64,000 nucleotides of DNA. Source: UBA8309 sp965657415 (GTDB lineage Bacteria; Pseudomonadota; Alphaproteobacteria; Puniceispirillales; Puniceispirillaceae). The notes beneath the pieces are model-generated. The model worked only from the letters and a program-made list of their open reading frames with translations. It did not search any database and was not told the origin of the DNA. How positions within the stretch are numbered: the first letter of the stretch is position 1; each line of letters opens with the position of its first letter. Location of the stretch: positions 3,657 to 67,656 of the forward strand of contig CBFHNZ010000011.1 in NCBI GenBank assembly GCA_965657415.1. The letters are read 5' to 3'. Both the position numbers and the translations under genes were made by a program. This document shows, piece after piece, positions 1 to 8,986 of this stretch.

Positions 1-23
1 CGCCCGCATTGAGGAGACGTGAC

Positions 24-929
24 ATGAATGGCCGGCACATCGTGGCAGTTGACGGCGGGGGCACCCGAAGCAGGGTGGCTCTGGCAAGGGCGGATGGCAG
101 GATCATCGCCCAGGTCGAAGGCGGTTTCGCCAACCTGACAAGTGATTTCGAGGCAAGCCGTCAGAACATCATGCAGGCCATCGAGGCAGTCTATACCGCC
201 GCGAATATAGCCCCTGCGAACAGGCCCGCCGGGATTGCCCCATCCGACATCGCCGTCCTTGGCATCGCCGGTGCCAATGTCGGAACGGGCGCCGAACAAC
301 TGTCCGCAGCTCTTGATTTTGCTTCGGTGCATGTCATGTCGGACCGGGAAATAACCATCGCCGGGGTCCTTGGTGACGGCGACGGCACGCTTGTCCAGGC
401 GGGCACAGGTTCCTTCTTTGTCAGCCGGTTTCAGGGGCGGCTCAACCAGATTGGCGGATGGGGTCTGCAACTTGGCGACGATTGTGGCGGTGCCTGGCTT
501 GGCCGCGAGCTGCTGCGCTGGACATTGAAGGCGCATGACGGCGTGATCGAAACAACGGAACTTGTCCGCCGGGTTCTTGCCCGGTTCGACAACAGCCCGT
601 CAGAGATCGTGCGATTTGCGCAAACGGCAACACCGCAGCATTTCGGCGCGCTCGCTCCTGAAATCTTCGATGCGCGGGACGCCGGCGACGCGGTGGCGAT
701 CCGGATCATCAAGGCCGCGCTGGCCGATCTTGACGGCATTCTGGAATCGCTTGACGCCATTCGCACGCAACAAATCCACCTCAGGGGCAGTGTCGGCGAA
801 CGCTACACGCCTCTTCTTCGTGACGATTTCAGACAGCTGGTCGTCAAAGGCACCGGCGACGGCTTGTCAGGTGCCGTCGGTCTTGGTGTCAGACTTCTCC
901 AGCAGATGCCGCCAGCACCACCGGGCTAG
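24..929 (+). CDS. BadF/BadG-family amino-sugar kinase (MurNAc/GlcNAc kinase-like)
   Basis: Cytoplasmic ATP-dependent sugar kinase of the BadF/BadG/BcrA/BcrD ATPase family. The N-terminus has the phosphate-1 loop of the actin-like ATPase fold (VAVDGGGTRSRVALA). A second glycine-rich motif (VQAGTGSF) and IGGWGLQLGDDCGGAWLG in mid-protein are typical of N-acetylglucosamine/N-acetylmuramic acid kinases. Length of about 301 aa is normal. I chose ATG 24 because GGAG lies 7 nt upstream; a TTG at 9 would lack this spacing. It converges on a MurQ-like gene with a 4-bp overlap, which supports a role in recycling peptidoglycan amino sugars. The exact sugar substrate is inferred. Confidence 0.85.
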   Translation: MNGRHIVAVDGGGTRSRVALARADGRIIAQVEGGFANLTSDFEASRQNIMQAIEAVYTAANIAPANRPAGIAPSDIAVLGIAGANVGTGAEQLSAALDFASVHVMSDREITIAGVLGDGDGTLVQAGTGSFFVSRFQGRLNQIGGWGLQLGDDCGGAWLGRELLRWTLKAHDGVIETTELVRRVLARFDNSPSEIVRFAQTATPQHFGALAPEIFDARDAGDAVAIRIIKAALADLDGILESLDAIRTQQIHLRGSVGERYTPLLRDDFRQLVVKGTGDGLSGAVGLGVRLLQQMPPAPPG

Positions 930-1675
930 CCCGTTGCATCATCGCCGTGAATGCGGGCAAACCTGTCACGCAGCTTTGCGTTGGTTGGACGCATTGCGAT
1001 CATCTTGCCATCGCGCACCCGGCCAAGCCGGGTCATCACCAGCGTCGACATCATATTGAGGCATATTTTCTGGGCGGTGGCCGCCTTCAACCGCGTCGAC
1101 CCTGCCAAAGCCTCGCCGCCAGTGATCAGCGGTATGGCGATATCAGCATCGTTCAGAAGCGGCACATCCGGATTGTTGGCAATGCCGATGGTGAGAGCGC
1201 CCGCCTTTTTCGCTTCGGTAAGCACGGTGCAGGTGAAGGATGTCCGCCCACTGGCCGCGAGCGCCATCACGACATCCTGTCGGCCGATGTCATGATCACG
1301 AACCAACCCGCGCGCAGTACTTTCATCATCTTCGGCATCCTCCACCGATTCGATCAACGCCTTGTGACCACCTGCCACAAGATAGGCAACCCGTTCACGT
1401 GGCCAATTGAAGGTTGGCAGCAATTCCACCCCGTCCTGAACCGCGATGCGAATGGAGGCCCCTGCCCCGGCATAGATCATCCGCGCCGCCTCATCCTTCT
1501 GCATACGACTGACAATTGCCGTGACGGCCAACTCAATCTCGGCAAGGCTGTTACGCACGGCGTCAATCGCGCGGCCATGATCCCGGAGCATCACCTCAAG
1601 TGCCGTCGCGCTATCAAGACGATCAAGCCAGCAATCGGCATCCGGTTGGGTTTCTGTATCGGTTTTGACACTCAT
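926..1675 (-). CDS. murQ: N-acetylmuramic acid 6-phosphate etherase-like SIS protein
   Basis: MurQ cleaves the lactyl ether of MurNAc-6-phosphate to give GlcNAc-6-P and lactate. The family signatures are present in order: a PTF..P segment, AGGHKALIESVEDAEDD around the catalytic Glu region, and the SIS-domain phosphosugar loop ALAASGRTSFT followed by a GIANNPDVPL strand. Near the C-terminus TRLGRVRDGKMIAMRPTNAKLRDR is highly MurQ-like. At 249 aa it is shorter than the usual ~300 aa, mainly at the N-terminus and the C-terminal helical (UBA-like) end. An in-frame ATG at 1714 would add 13 residues. The neighbour is a sugar kinase that could supply its substrate. Confidence 0.85.
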   Translation of the reverse strand: MSVKTDTETQPDADCWLDRLDSATALEVMLRDHGRAIDAVRNSLAEIELAVTAIVSRMQKDEAARMIYAGAGASIRIAVQDGVELLPTFNWPRERVAYLVAGGHKALIESVEDAEDDESTARGLVRDHDIGRQDVVMALAASGRTSFTCTVLTEAKKAGALTIGIANNPDVPLLNDADIAIPLITGGEALAGSTRLKAATAQKICLNMMSTLVMTRLGRVRDGKMIAMRPTNAKLRDRFARIHGDDATG

Positions 1676-1896
1676 CTTCCGCTCACTTTGCTGATGCCTC
1701 ATCCAACGGACCACGACTGGTTATTACATGCAATCGGCTTTCGGTCAGCTGGCTGGTGGCCTGATCTATCTTCATAAGGCACCTATTTCGCCGCACGCGG
1801 CCTGTAGGGCTTGTTCACCAAGCAAACCGAGGTAAAGTTCTTCCCCGTAAGGCAAAGGCTGGAACCTGACACCACCTCCAAAAAGGGAGATAGACA

Positions 1897-3654
1897 ATGG
1901 CTGAAATTACCACTGATGTTCTTGTGATCGGCACCGGCCCTGCTGGCTCCGCCACGGCGGCATTGCTGTCGAGCTATGGCATTGAAACCATGGTGGTGAA
2001 CCGCTATCGCTGGCTTGCCAATACGCCGCGCGCGCATATCACCAATCAGCGCACGATGGAGGTTCTTCGCGACCTTGGCAAGGATGTCGAAGCCGAAGCC
2101 TACCTTCATGCCACCGAGCAGGATCTGATGGGTGAGAATGTGTTCTGCGAGAGCCTTGCCGGCGAGGAAATTGGCCGTATGAAGAGCTGGGGCAAGCACC
2201 CGCTGTCGCGCGCCGAACATCAGCTGTCATCGCCAAGCCATATGAATGACCTGCCGCAGACATTCATGGAGCCGCTTCTCTATTCGACCGCCTGCAAGCG
2301 CGGTGCGCAGGGCCGCATGTCGACTGAATATATCAGCCATGTTCAGGACGCAGACGGGGTCACAACGACGCTTCGTGACCGGCTGTCCAATCGTGAGTTC
2401 CAGGTACGTTCGAAATATCTTGTCGGTGCCGATGGCGGCAACTCTCTGGTGGCGGAACATATCGACACCCCGATCGAGGGAAAGATGGGTGTTGGCGGGT
2501 CGATGAACATCCTGTTCCGGGCCGATCTGTCCAAATATGTCGCGCATCGCCCAAGTGTCCTCTACTGGGTCATGCAGCCTGGTGCTGATGTCGGCGGCAT
2601 TGGCATGGGGCTTGTCCGCATGATCCGCCCCTGGAACGAATGGCTGATCGTCTGGGGATACGACATCAATGAGCCTGCCCCCGAGGTTGACGAAGCATTT
2701 GCAACCGGTGTTGCACGGCAGCTGGTCGGCGATCCGAAGCTGGAGATCGAATTGCTGTCGGCGAATGTCTGGACGGTGAATGATGCCTATGCAACGCATA
2801 TGCAAAAGGGCCGCGTCTTCATCATGGGAGACGCCGCGCACCGGCACCCACCCTCAAACGGTCTGGGGTCGAACACTTCTATTCAGGATGCTTTCAACCT
2901 GTCATGGAAGCTGGCAGCGGTGCTGAAAGGCCAGGCTGGCGAGGCACTTCTTGACAGCTATTCCGTGGAACGCGCCCCGATCGCCAAACAGATTGTGACC
3001 CGCGCCAACCAGTCGATTGGTGAGTTCGGCCCGATCTTCGAGGCGCTTGGCATGACCGGTGGTGAAGATATTGAGAAAATCAAAGCCAGCATGGATGCTC
3101 GTACCAACGCCGGTGCCGCCGGTGAGAAGCAGCGGGCCGCCATTCGTGATGCCATCGCATTCAAGAGGTATGAATTCGACGCCCATGGCATCGAAATGAA
3201 CCAGCGCTACAAGTCGGCCGCAATTGTCACGGACCAACAGATGGAACCTGCATTCGATCTCGATGCCGAACTGCACTATCAGCCAACAACATGGCCGGGG
3301 GCACGCTTGCCGCATGTCTGGGTCTTTGACCGTGACACCGGTGCCGAAGTGTCGACACTCGATCTCTGTGGCAAGGGCAGTTTCAGTCTTCTGACCGGCA
3401 TTGGCGGGGAAGCGTGGATTGAGGCCGCCAGGACTGTTGGCACCGAACTCGGCATCAAGATCACCACGCATGTTATTGGTCCGCGGCAACCCCATGTTGA
3501 CCATGTCGGTGATTGGGCGCGTGCTTCCGAGATTGCGGATACGGGTTGCCTGCTTGTCAGGCCGGACCAGCATGTCGGTTGGCGTGCGACTGATATGACC
3601 TCCGACCCGGTGGGCGATATCAGACGTGTTCTCAAAACAATCCTCGCCCGATAG
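1897..3654 (+). CDS. FAD-dependent aromatic hydroxylase, TfdB/PheA type
   Basis: Single-component flavoprotein monooxygenase that hydroxylates phenolic rings with NAD(P)H and O2. The N-terminal Rossmann motif is VLVIGTGPAGSATAALL, the DG motif is LVGADGGNSLV, and the FAD ribityl-binding motif GDAAHRHPPSNGLGSNTS with IQDAFNLSWKLA matches 2,4-dichlorophenol 6-monooxygenases closely. A C-terminal thioredoxin-like region ends with the family-typical LLVRPDQHVGWR. Length (585 aa) is normal. GGGAG lies 7 nt before the ATG. It precedes a BKACE enzyme, a GST and a second flavin hydroxylase, so an aromatic catabolic role is likely. The substrate cannot be read from sequence. Confidence 0.9.
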   Translation: MAEITTDVLVIGTGPAGSATAALLSSYGIETMVVNRYRWLANTPRAHITNQRTMEVLRDLGKDVEAEAYLHATEQDLMGENVFCESLAGEEIGRMKSWGKHPLSRAEHQLSSPSHMNDLPQTFMEPLLYSTACKRGAQGRMSTEYISHVQDADGVTTTLRDRLSNREFQVRSKYLVGADGGNSLVAEHIDTPIEGKMGVGGSMNILFRADLSKYVAHRPSVLYWVMQPGADVGGIGMGLVRMIRPWNEWLIVWGYDINEPAPEVDEAFATGVARQLVGDPKLEIELLSANVWTVNDAYATHMQKGRVFIMGDAAHRHPPSNGLGSNTSIQDAFNLSWKLAAVLKGQAGEALLDSYSVERAPIAKQIVTRANQSIGEFGPIFEALGMTGGEDIEKIKASMDARTNAGAAGEKQRAAIRDAIAFKRYEFDAHGIEMNQRYKSAAIVTDQQMEPAFDLDAELHYQPTTWPGARLPHVWVFDRDTGAEVSTLDLCGKGSFSLLTGIGGEAWIEAARTVGTELGIKITTHVIGPRQPHVDHVGDWARASEIADTGCLLVRPDQHVGWRATDMTSDPVGDIRRVLKTILAR

Positions 3655-3781
3655 ACCCCCGATGACGAAGGCTTCATACGATGTTCGGCAGAAACATCAT
3701 TCCATCCCGACAGATGGTCCGGTCGGCAAGCCCCACCTGGATATAGCGTTCGACCTTGCTCTCGCACCGAAAGGATAAGCC

Positions 3782-4609
3782 ATGACGAAACCGTGCATCA
3801 TCTGTGTTGCCATCACCGGTTCTCTGCCGCGCAAGGAGATGAACCCGGCGGTGCCGATTACCGTGGACGAGCAAATCGAGTCCACGCAGGCCGCCTTTGA
3901 GGCAGGGGCGGCCATCTGCCATGCGCATGTCCGAAATGACGACCAGACCCCGTCGAGCGATCCAGAGAAATTCGCCCGTCTGAAAGAGGGTCTGGAAAAG
4001 CACTGCCCCGGCATGATCATCCAGTTCTCCACCGGTGGCAGATCAGGGGCAGGCAAGGAACGCGGCGGCATGCTGCCGCTTCGCCCCGACATGGCCTCGC
4101 TGACCGTAGGGTCGAACAATTTCCCGACCCGCGTCTATGAGAACCCGCCCGACCTTGTCGACTGGCTGGCACAGGAAATGCTGACCCGTGATATCAAGCC
4201 CGAGATCGAGGCGTTCGATTTGTCGCACATCCATCAGGCCGCGGCCATGCAGGCTGACGGCAGGTTGAAGGGACCGGCCTATGTGCAATTCGTCATGGGG
4301 GTAAAAAATGCCATGCCTGTCGACCGCGATGTGTTCGACTATTACATCAAGACCGTGGACCGCCTGCTGCCGGGAAGCGAATGGTGCGCCGCCGGAATCG
4401 GCCGTCACCAGATCGAAGTGAATGAATGGTGCGTTGCCGCAGGCGGGCATGCCCGCACCGGGCTTGAGGACAACATCCGCATGAACCGCGAGACGCTGGC
4501 ACCCTCCAACGCCGCTCTGGTGGAACGCGTTGTCGATATCTGCGCACGAAATGAACGGCCCGTCGCGACGCCGGCCGAAGCGCGTCAGATGCTGGGGCTG
4601 ATGCATTAA
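3782..4609 (+). CDS. Beta-keto-acid cleavage enzyme (BKACE, DUF849)
   Basis: Zn-dependent TIM-barrel enzyme of the DUF849/BKACE family. These condense a beta-keto acid with acetyl-CoA and split it to acetoacetate and a new acyl-CoA. Visible marks are the early CVAITGS strand, the metal-binding HAHVRND motif (His-x-His) near residue 50, FSTGG and the EIEAFDLSH segment. Length (275 aa) fits the family, and AAAGGA precedes the ATG. It lies between two hydroxylase genes on the same strand, so it may process a keto acid made after ring oxidation. BKACE specificities are diverse and this one is unassigned. Confidence 0.88.
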   Translation: MTKPCIICVAITGSLPRKEMNPAVPITVDEQIESTQAAFEAGAAICHAHVRNDDQTPSSDPEKFARLKEGLEKHCPGMIIQFSTGGRSGAGKERGGMLPLRPDMASLTVGSNNFPTRVYENPPDLVDWLAQEMLTRDIKPEIEAFDLSHIHQAAAMQADGRLKGPAYVQFVMGVKNAMPVDRDVFDYYIKTVDRLLPGSEWCAAGIGRHQIEVNEWCVAAGGHARTGLEDNIRMNRETLAPSNAALVERVVDICARNERPVATPAEARQMLGLMH

Positions 4610-4618
4610 ATCTGTTCT

Positions 4619-4654
4619 GATGGCTTGCATGAAACAGATGGCTTGCATGAAACA
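4619..4654. repeat. Two-copy 18-bp tandem duplication
   Basis: The unit GATGGCTTGCATGAAACA occurs twice head-to-tail with no mismatch, starting 10 nt after the BKACE stop codon. It lies in the 95-bp gap before the GST gene. No coding or obvious operator function is visible. It belongs to a set of similar short tandem duplications in this window. Confidence 0.9.
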
Positions 4655-4704
4655 GGGGAACACTGATCTAGTGTTTTCGAGAGCCACCCAATCTGGCAGC
4701 GCGC

Positions 4705-5496
4705 ATGCTTGAACTCTATTATTTTCCGACCGCCACCTGTGCATATAAGGCGCGTCTGACGCTGGCTGAAAAAGGCGTGGAATTTGTCCATCGGGTTCTC
4801 GACCGGGATGCTGGTGACCTGGTGACACCGCAATATCTGAGCCTAAATCCAAATGCCGTGGTTCCAACCTTGGTTCACGATGGCCACGTGCTTATCGAAT
4901 CCTCGATTATCATGGTTTATGTTGACGAGGCATTTGACGGCCCGATGCTGCGAACACATGATCCGCTTGAGCGGGCGCGTTGTGCAGCATGGCTCAAGAA
5001 GACGGATGATACCTATCTTCCTGCGCTTGGTGCCGTGACATACGGTATTTTCCGTCGCAAGGAAATATTGCAGCAATCACAGGCGGAACTCGATGCCTAT
5101 TATGCTGCAATCCCGGATCCCCGCCGCCGTGCCCAGCGCCAATCCGTGGTGGAACATGGCATTCAATCCGGCGAAGTGACAGATGGTCTGCGCACGCTGC
5201 ACCGCATGCTTGGTGAGATCGAAGCTGCGTTGCGTGATGCACCTTATCTTACCGGTGCCAGCTATGGCCTGGCGGATGCCGCCCTGACTCCCTTTGTTTC
5301 CAGGCTAAACGAGCTGGGCTTTGAATGGATGTGGGATGACCTGCCGCATCTTCATGCATGGTGGGGCAACATCCGGGAGCGAACATCATTCAGCACTGTG
5401 TTCGATGCGTATCCAAACCCGGCGAGGCGACGGGGCATGCGGCAGGCCGGCGAGGAGGTTCACGAAGAGGCGGTCAAAATTCTTTATCCCAAATAG
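4705..5496 (+). CDS. Glutathione S-transferase family protein
   Basis: Cytosolic GST with an N-terminal thioredoxin fold (ELYYFPTATCAYKARLTLAEKG) holding the predicted catalytic region, and the glutathione-binding segment NPNAVVPTLVHDGHVLIESSIIMVYVDEAF with the cis-Pro VP pair. The C-terminal helical domain contains YGLADAALTPFVSRLNELG, the conserved N-capping/hydrophobic staple region. At 263 aa it is longer than typical GSTs, with an insertion around residues 105-155. The ribosome-binding site is weak. It sits between a BKACE and an aromatic hydroxylase, suggesting a role in ring-product isomerisation, dehalogenation or detoxification, which is inferred only. Confidence 0.88.
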   Translation: MLELYYFPTATCAYKARLTLAEKGVEFVHRVLDRDAGDLVTPQYLSLNPNAVVPTLVHDGHVLIESSIIMVYVDEAFDGPMLRTHDPLERARCAAWLKKTDDTYLPALGAVTYGIFRRKEILQQSQAELDAYYAAIPDPRRRAQRQSVVEHGIQSGEVTDGLRTLHRMLGEIEAALRDAPYLTGASYGLADAALTPFVSRLNELGFEWMWDDLPHLHAWWGNIRERTSFSTVFDAYPNPARRRGMRQAGEEVHEEAVKILYPK

Positions 5497-5558
5497 GGGA
5501 TTTTTGCCTACGGGAGGCGTATCAGATCAGACAGTAAACGACCAAAGGGACCGGCATT

Positions 5559-7214
5559 TTGAATAGTGAAGTTGTGATTGTTGGGGGTGGCCCGTTCGGA
5601 CTAATGCTTGCGATAGAGCTTGGTCGCCGAAACATAGATACTGTGCTTTATGACGCAAAAAATGGCACGGCATATAATCCGCAGGCCAACGCAACCCAAG
5701 CTCGCACGATGGAATATTTTCGGCGGCTTGGTATCGCCGATGAAATCCGTTCCCTCGGAATGCCTGCAGACTACCCTACCGACATCGCCTATTTCACGAG
5801 ATACGGCCATTACGAACTGGGGCGCTTCGAGTTGCCCACATCCAGCAAGGCAAATACTCTTGTACGTTCAAATCAGGGGTCATGGACAGCTTCGGAAGCG
5901 CCGCATCGAATTAGTCAGAAATTCGTCGAGCCAGTGCTGCGCCGTCTTGCTGAAGCCTATGATTCGGTAACAGTCAATTTTGGCTGGAGAATGACAGATT
6001 TCGAGGAAGGTGCCAGCGGCATCTCGGCTGTTTTTGAGCAACCCGAAACTGGCGTGACCCATAATCTGGATGCCGCCTATTTAATCGGGGCGGACGGCGC
6101 GCGAAGCATGGTGCGCAAACAACTTGGCTATTCATTACAAGGCGAATATGGCGAGAAACGGCATTTCTTTGGTGGCAGAATGTACGCCGTCTATTTACGA
6201 TGCCCAGAATTCTACGAGGTTGTCGGCAAGCAACCTGCGTGGATGAACTGGACATTCAATGATGACAGACGTGCCTTGATGGCGGCTGTGGATGGAAAGG
6301 GCGAATTTGCCTTCCATACCCAGCTGCGAAGCGATGAAGATGAGGCAACGATAACAGATGAGCGTGCGGCCGACCTGTTCCGTGAGGCATGCGGCGTAAC
6401 GATTGATTGTGAGGTCCTATCCCATATGGGGTGGACGGCCGGTCATTCTCTGGTTGCCGACCATTTTATTTCGGACCGGGTGATCATTGGCGGCGATGCG
6501 GCGCATCTATTTACGCCGACCGGGGGGCTCGGATACAACACGGCGGTCGAGGATGCGGTGAATTTGGGATGGAAACTTGCGGCTGTTCTCAAGGGCCAAG
6601 GTGGGCGCGGCCTGATTGAAAGCTATGAGTTTGAACGCCAAAAGGTTGCACGTCGGAATACTGGTTATGCACGCGGCTTTGCGGATTCCGTTGGCAACTT
6701 CATGCCGGAAGACAATCTGGAAGACAGCACTGAAACCGGCCAGCAGCTCAGGATCGCAGCCGGTGAATATTTGGTGGAACATGCAAAACGCGAATTCAAC
6801 ATTCCCGGGATTACGTTCGGTGCCCGCTATGACGGTTCGCCAGTCCTCCCCAAAACGGATGAAGCGCTGCCACTGGATCAGGCCAATATCTATGAAGCCT
6901 CCGGCATTCCAGGCGGCAGACCACCACATTGGTGGCTTGCTGCCGATGATTCGCTCTTCGACCATTTCGGCGATGAATGGACGTTGTTGAGCTTCGATAC
7001 AGAGTGTGAGGCCAGGGCGGCTATCCTTGAAGAAGCTGCAAGACGAGAAATTGCTGTATTGGATCTTGTCTTGAACAATGATGACATTCGCGAACTTTAC
7101 GGGGCGGACCTGGTTCTGGTCCGGCCTGACCAGATTATCGGGTGGCGTGGCTCTGATTGTGCAAACCCGGTTGAATTGTGGCAGCTTCTCATGGGCCAGC
7201 CTGTGTCGTGCTGA
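5559..7214 (+). CDS. FAD-dependent monooxygenase, MhpA/PheA type
   Basis: Flavoprotein hydroxylase for a phenolic or phenylpropanoid substrate. Motifs are VVIVGGGPFGLMLAIELGRR (FAD ADP-binding), LIGADGARSMVRKQLG (DG motif) and IIGGDAAHLFTPTGGLGYNT followed by EDAVNLGWKLAAVLKGQ. The C-terminal tail LVLVRPDQIIGWRG is shared with the TfdB-like neighbour. The start codon is TTG, supported by AAAGGGA 8 nt upstream. By eye the codon use is more AT-rich than in flanking genes, and a degraded gene follows, so horizontal acquisition is possible. Substrate unknown. Confidence 0.9.
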   Translation: MNSEVVIVGGGPFGLMLAIELGRRNIDTVLYDAKNGTAYNPQANATQARTMEYFRRLGIADEIRSLGMPADYPTDIAYFTRYGHYELGRFELPTSSKANTLVRSNQGSWTASEAPHRISQKFVEPVLRRLAEAYDSVTVNFGWRMTDFEEGASGISAVFEQPETGVTHNLDAAYLIGADGARSMVRKQLGYSLQGEYGEKRHFFGGRMYAVYLRCPEFYEVVGKQPAWMNWTFNDDRRALMAAVDGKGEFAFHTQLRSDEDEATITDERAADLFREACGVTIDCEVLSHMGWTAGHSLVADHFISDRVIIGGDAAHLFTPTGGLGYNTAVEDAVNLGWKLAAVLKGQGGRGLIESYEFERQKVARRNTGYARGFADSVGNFMPEDNLEDSTETGQQLRIAAGEYLVEHAKREFNIPGITFGARYDGSPVLPKTDEALPLDQANIYEASGIPGGRPPHWWLAADDSLFDHFGDEWTLLSFDTECEARAAILEEAARREIAVLDLVLNNDDIRELYGADLVLVRPDQIIGWRGSDCANPVELWQLLMGQPVSC

Positions 7215-7227
7215 CTATCTGCAGCCC

Positions 7228-7583
7228 TCAGGACATCTTGTGTGGAGCAATGATATTTATGTCATCGCTGATCTCAAAGCGCATCAGGTCTTCTGCGATG
7301 ATAATCGAGCCGTCATAGAATCCTTCTGCTCTGGCTTTGACATCTTCAAGCTTTATAGGTGGAAATCCGGGGCGAGAGGGTGTCACGATGTGAATAAGCG
7401 CCGCCATCTTAGGTCTGGCGAGGGAGAATGTCTCTCCAGCCTGTTGCGGTGTGGTGTGATGCGGGAGGATGCCTGCTATATCAGGAAATTTGAGGAGTGA
7501 CTCGTTCGCCGCACCAACCGAGTGAAAAAATAGATCGGCATCAGCGGCGATCTAGGCCACTGAGCGGTCATTGTTTGAATCAC
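7228..7583 (-). pseudogene. Remnant of an MBL-fold metallo-hydrolase (C-terminal part)
   Basis: On the minus strand a reading frame encodes about 110 residues of a metallo-beta-lactamase-fold hydrolase C-terminus (RNase Z/aryl-ester type). It reads IAADADLFFHSVG, then ILPHHTTPQQAGETFSLARP with the late metal-binding His region, then FYDGSIIIAEDLMRFEI and a normal TGA at 7228-7230. Immediately upstream an in-frame TAG interrupts NDRSVA and IAADADL, and a frame change follows towards 7583. The N-terminal two thirds, including the HxHxDH site, cannot fit before the next gene at 7720. I read this as a truncated, decayed gene. Confidence 0.7.
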
Positions 7584-7719
7584 CCCAACTACAAGGTGAT
7601 ATCATCCCGCTTCTGCAATCAGGCATGGCGGTGGATGAAACTTGGTTACGGGACATCAACCGCGGGGATCGCAGGGATCACGGGTTGAAATACCGGATGC
7701 GGTTCAAGTCGATAGCTGG
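7584..7719. other. Intergenic remainder, nothing recognised
   Basis: Between the MBL remnant and the DadA-like stop codon I find no convincing frame, terminator or repeat. It may be further decayed sequence from the same lost gene. Confidence 0.4.
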
Positions 7720-8976
7720 TTATTGGCAAAAACGCTTCGCAGAATAGGCTTCAAGTCTCACATTCGGGCGATCACCCAAAACCAACTGCGCTGTCAATTC
7801 TCCAGACGCAGGCGACATCATCAGCCCATAATGTGAGTGACCAAAATTCAAAAACAGCCCGGGCTGTTCCTCGATCTTGTCAATCATTGGCAGGCTGTCC
7901 GGAAAAGAGGGTCTGCAGCCTGTCCACAATGAAACGTCGTTTGTCTTCAGGTCGGGAAACGCCGCCTTGGCGAGGCGAACAAGTATTTTTCCCCGGCGTT
8001 TCGAGGGTGGCGCGCTCGGCGGCGCAAATTCAGCATGGCCGGCCACGCGTAACCCGCCTTCCATGCTGCTTGCTATGAATTTCGCATCCATGTCCATGAC
8101 AGAATTATTCAAATCGATGCCAGGGGCGGAAAACTCGGCGTGATAGCCCCTCTCTGACATCAGGGGAACCTTGAGCCTTGTATCCGACAGCAAACCCGCG
8201 CTCCAGACACCCAGACAGATTACGATACGGTCTGCTTCATGATGTCCGTCCTGACAGTGAATTGTCCAGCCTGTTTCATTCTTCTGAATATGCCTGATGT
8301 CGGCCTTGATAAATCTGGCACCCATGCTGGCGGCCTTGTCCGCCAGGACAGTTGCCAGCCGGCCAGGTGAGCGAACCCTCGCGGTCCCTTTGATCGCCGC
8401 TGCGGCCTTGAAATCAGGACTAACAGCAGGTTCGAGCCGTGACAGTTCATCCCGGCCCACGATCTCCATCTCCACACCCTTCTCTGCACGAATTCTGTAA
8501 TCAATTGCGTCCAATGCTGGTTTGCTGCCATCTCGAAACAGTTGCAGATACATCGTGTCCACAAGCAATCCCTCATGACCCGTGCCATTCAAATGCTTCC
8601 TGAACAGGTCAATGGAGGGGCCGCAGAGATTGGCCATCGCGTCAGATGTGGTGTGGACTCGCTCCTCGCGACTTTGTTGCAGGAAACGCGCACCCCAGGG
8701 CAGAATTTTAAGTGCGTATTTTGGGTGTACGGACAAAGGGCGCCCATAGCCAAACATGAGCTTTGGTATGTTTCGCCATATCCCCGGCACTGCCTGGGGA
8801 ATGAATGACCAGGGCGAAACGACCCCTGCATTGCCATAGGACGTTGCTTGCCCTGGCTCTCCACGATCAATCAAGGTGACCGGCACGCCCCGCTCCAGCA
8901 GCGATAACGCCGTACAGATCCCGACCATACCAGCGCCAAGGATCGTGACAGAGGGTGTTGGTTCAGGTTGCCGCAT
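7720..8976 (-). CDS. D-amino-acid dehydrogenase-like FAD oxidoreductase (DadA family)
   Basis: DAO-superfamily flavoenzyme that oxidises an amino acid or amine. The N-terminal FAD-binding motif is VTILGAGMVGICTALSLLERG, followed by the DadA-like TSYGNAGVVSPWS segment. GARVRSPGRLATVLADKAASMGA sits at the mid-protein substrate/FAD region, and WTGCRPSFPDSLPMIDKI with LNFGHSHYGLMMSPASGELTAQLV closes the FAD site. Length (418 aa) is typical of DadA. It lies 10 nt downstream of another FAD oxidoreductase on the same strand, both divergent from a Pot-type importer. The imported substrate is probably an amine or amino acid, but this is inference. Confidence 0.85.
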   Translation of the reverse strand: MRQPEPTPSVTILGAGMVGICTALSLLERGVPVTLIDRGEPGQATSYGNAGVVSPWSFIPQAVPGIWRNIPKLMFGYGRPLSVHPKYALKILPWGARFLQQSREERVHTTSDAMANLCGPSIDLFRKHLNGTGHEGLLVDTMYLQLFRDGSKPALDAIDYRIRAEKGVEMEIVGRDELSRLEPAVSPDFKAAAAIKGTARVRSPGRLATVLADKAASMGARFIKADIRHIQKNETGWTIHCQDGHHEADRIVICLGVWSAGLLSDTRLKVPLMSERGYHAEFSAPGIDLNNSVMDMDAKFIASSMEGGLRVAGHAEFAPPSAPPSKRRGKILVRLAKAAFPDLKTNDVSLWTGCRPSFPDSLPMIDKIEEQPGLFLNFGHSHYGLMMSPASGELTAQLVLGDRPNVRLEAYSAKRFCQ

Positions 8977-8986
8977 TGGTGCCGCG

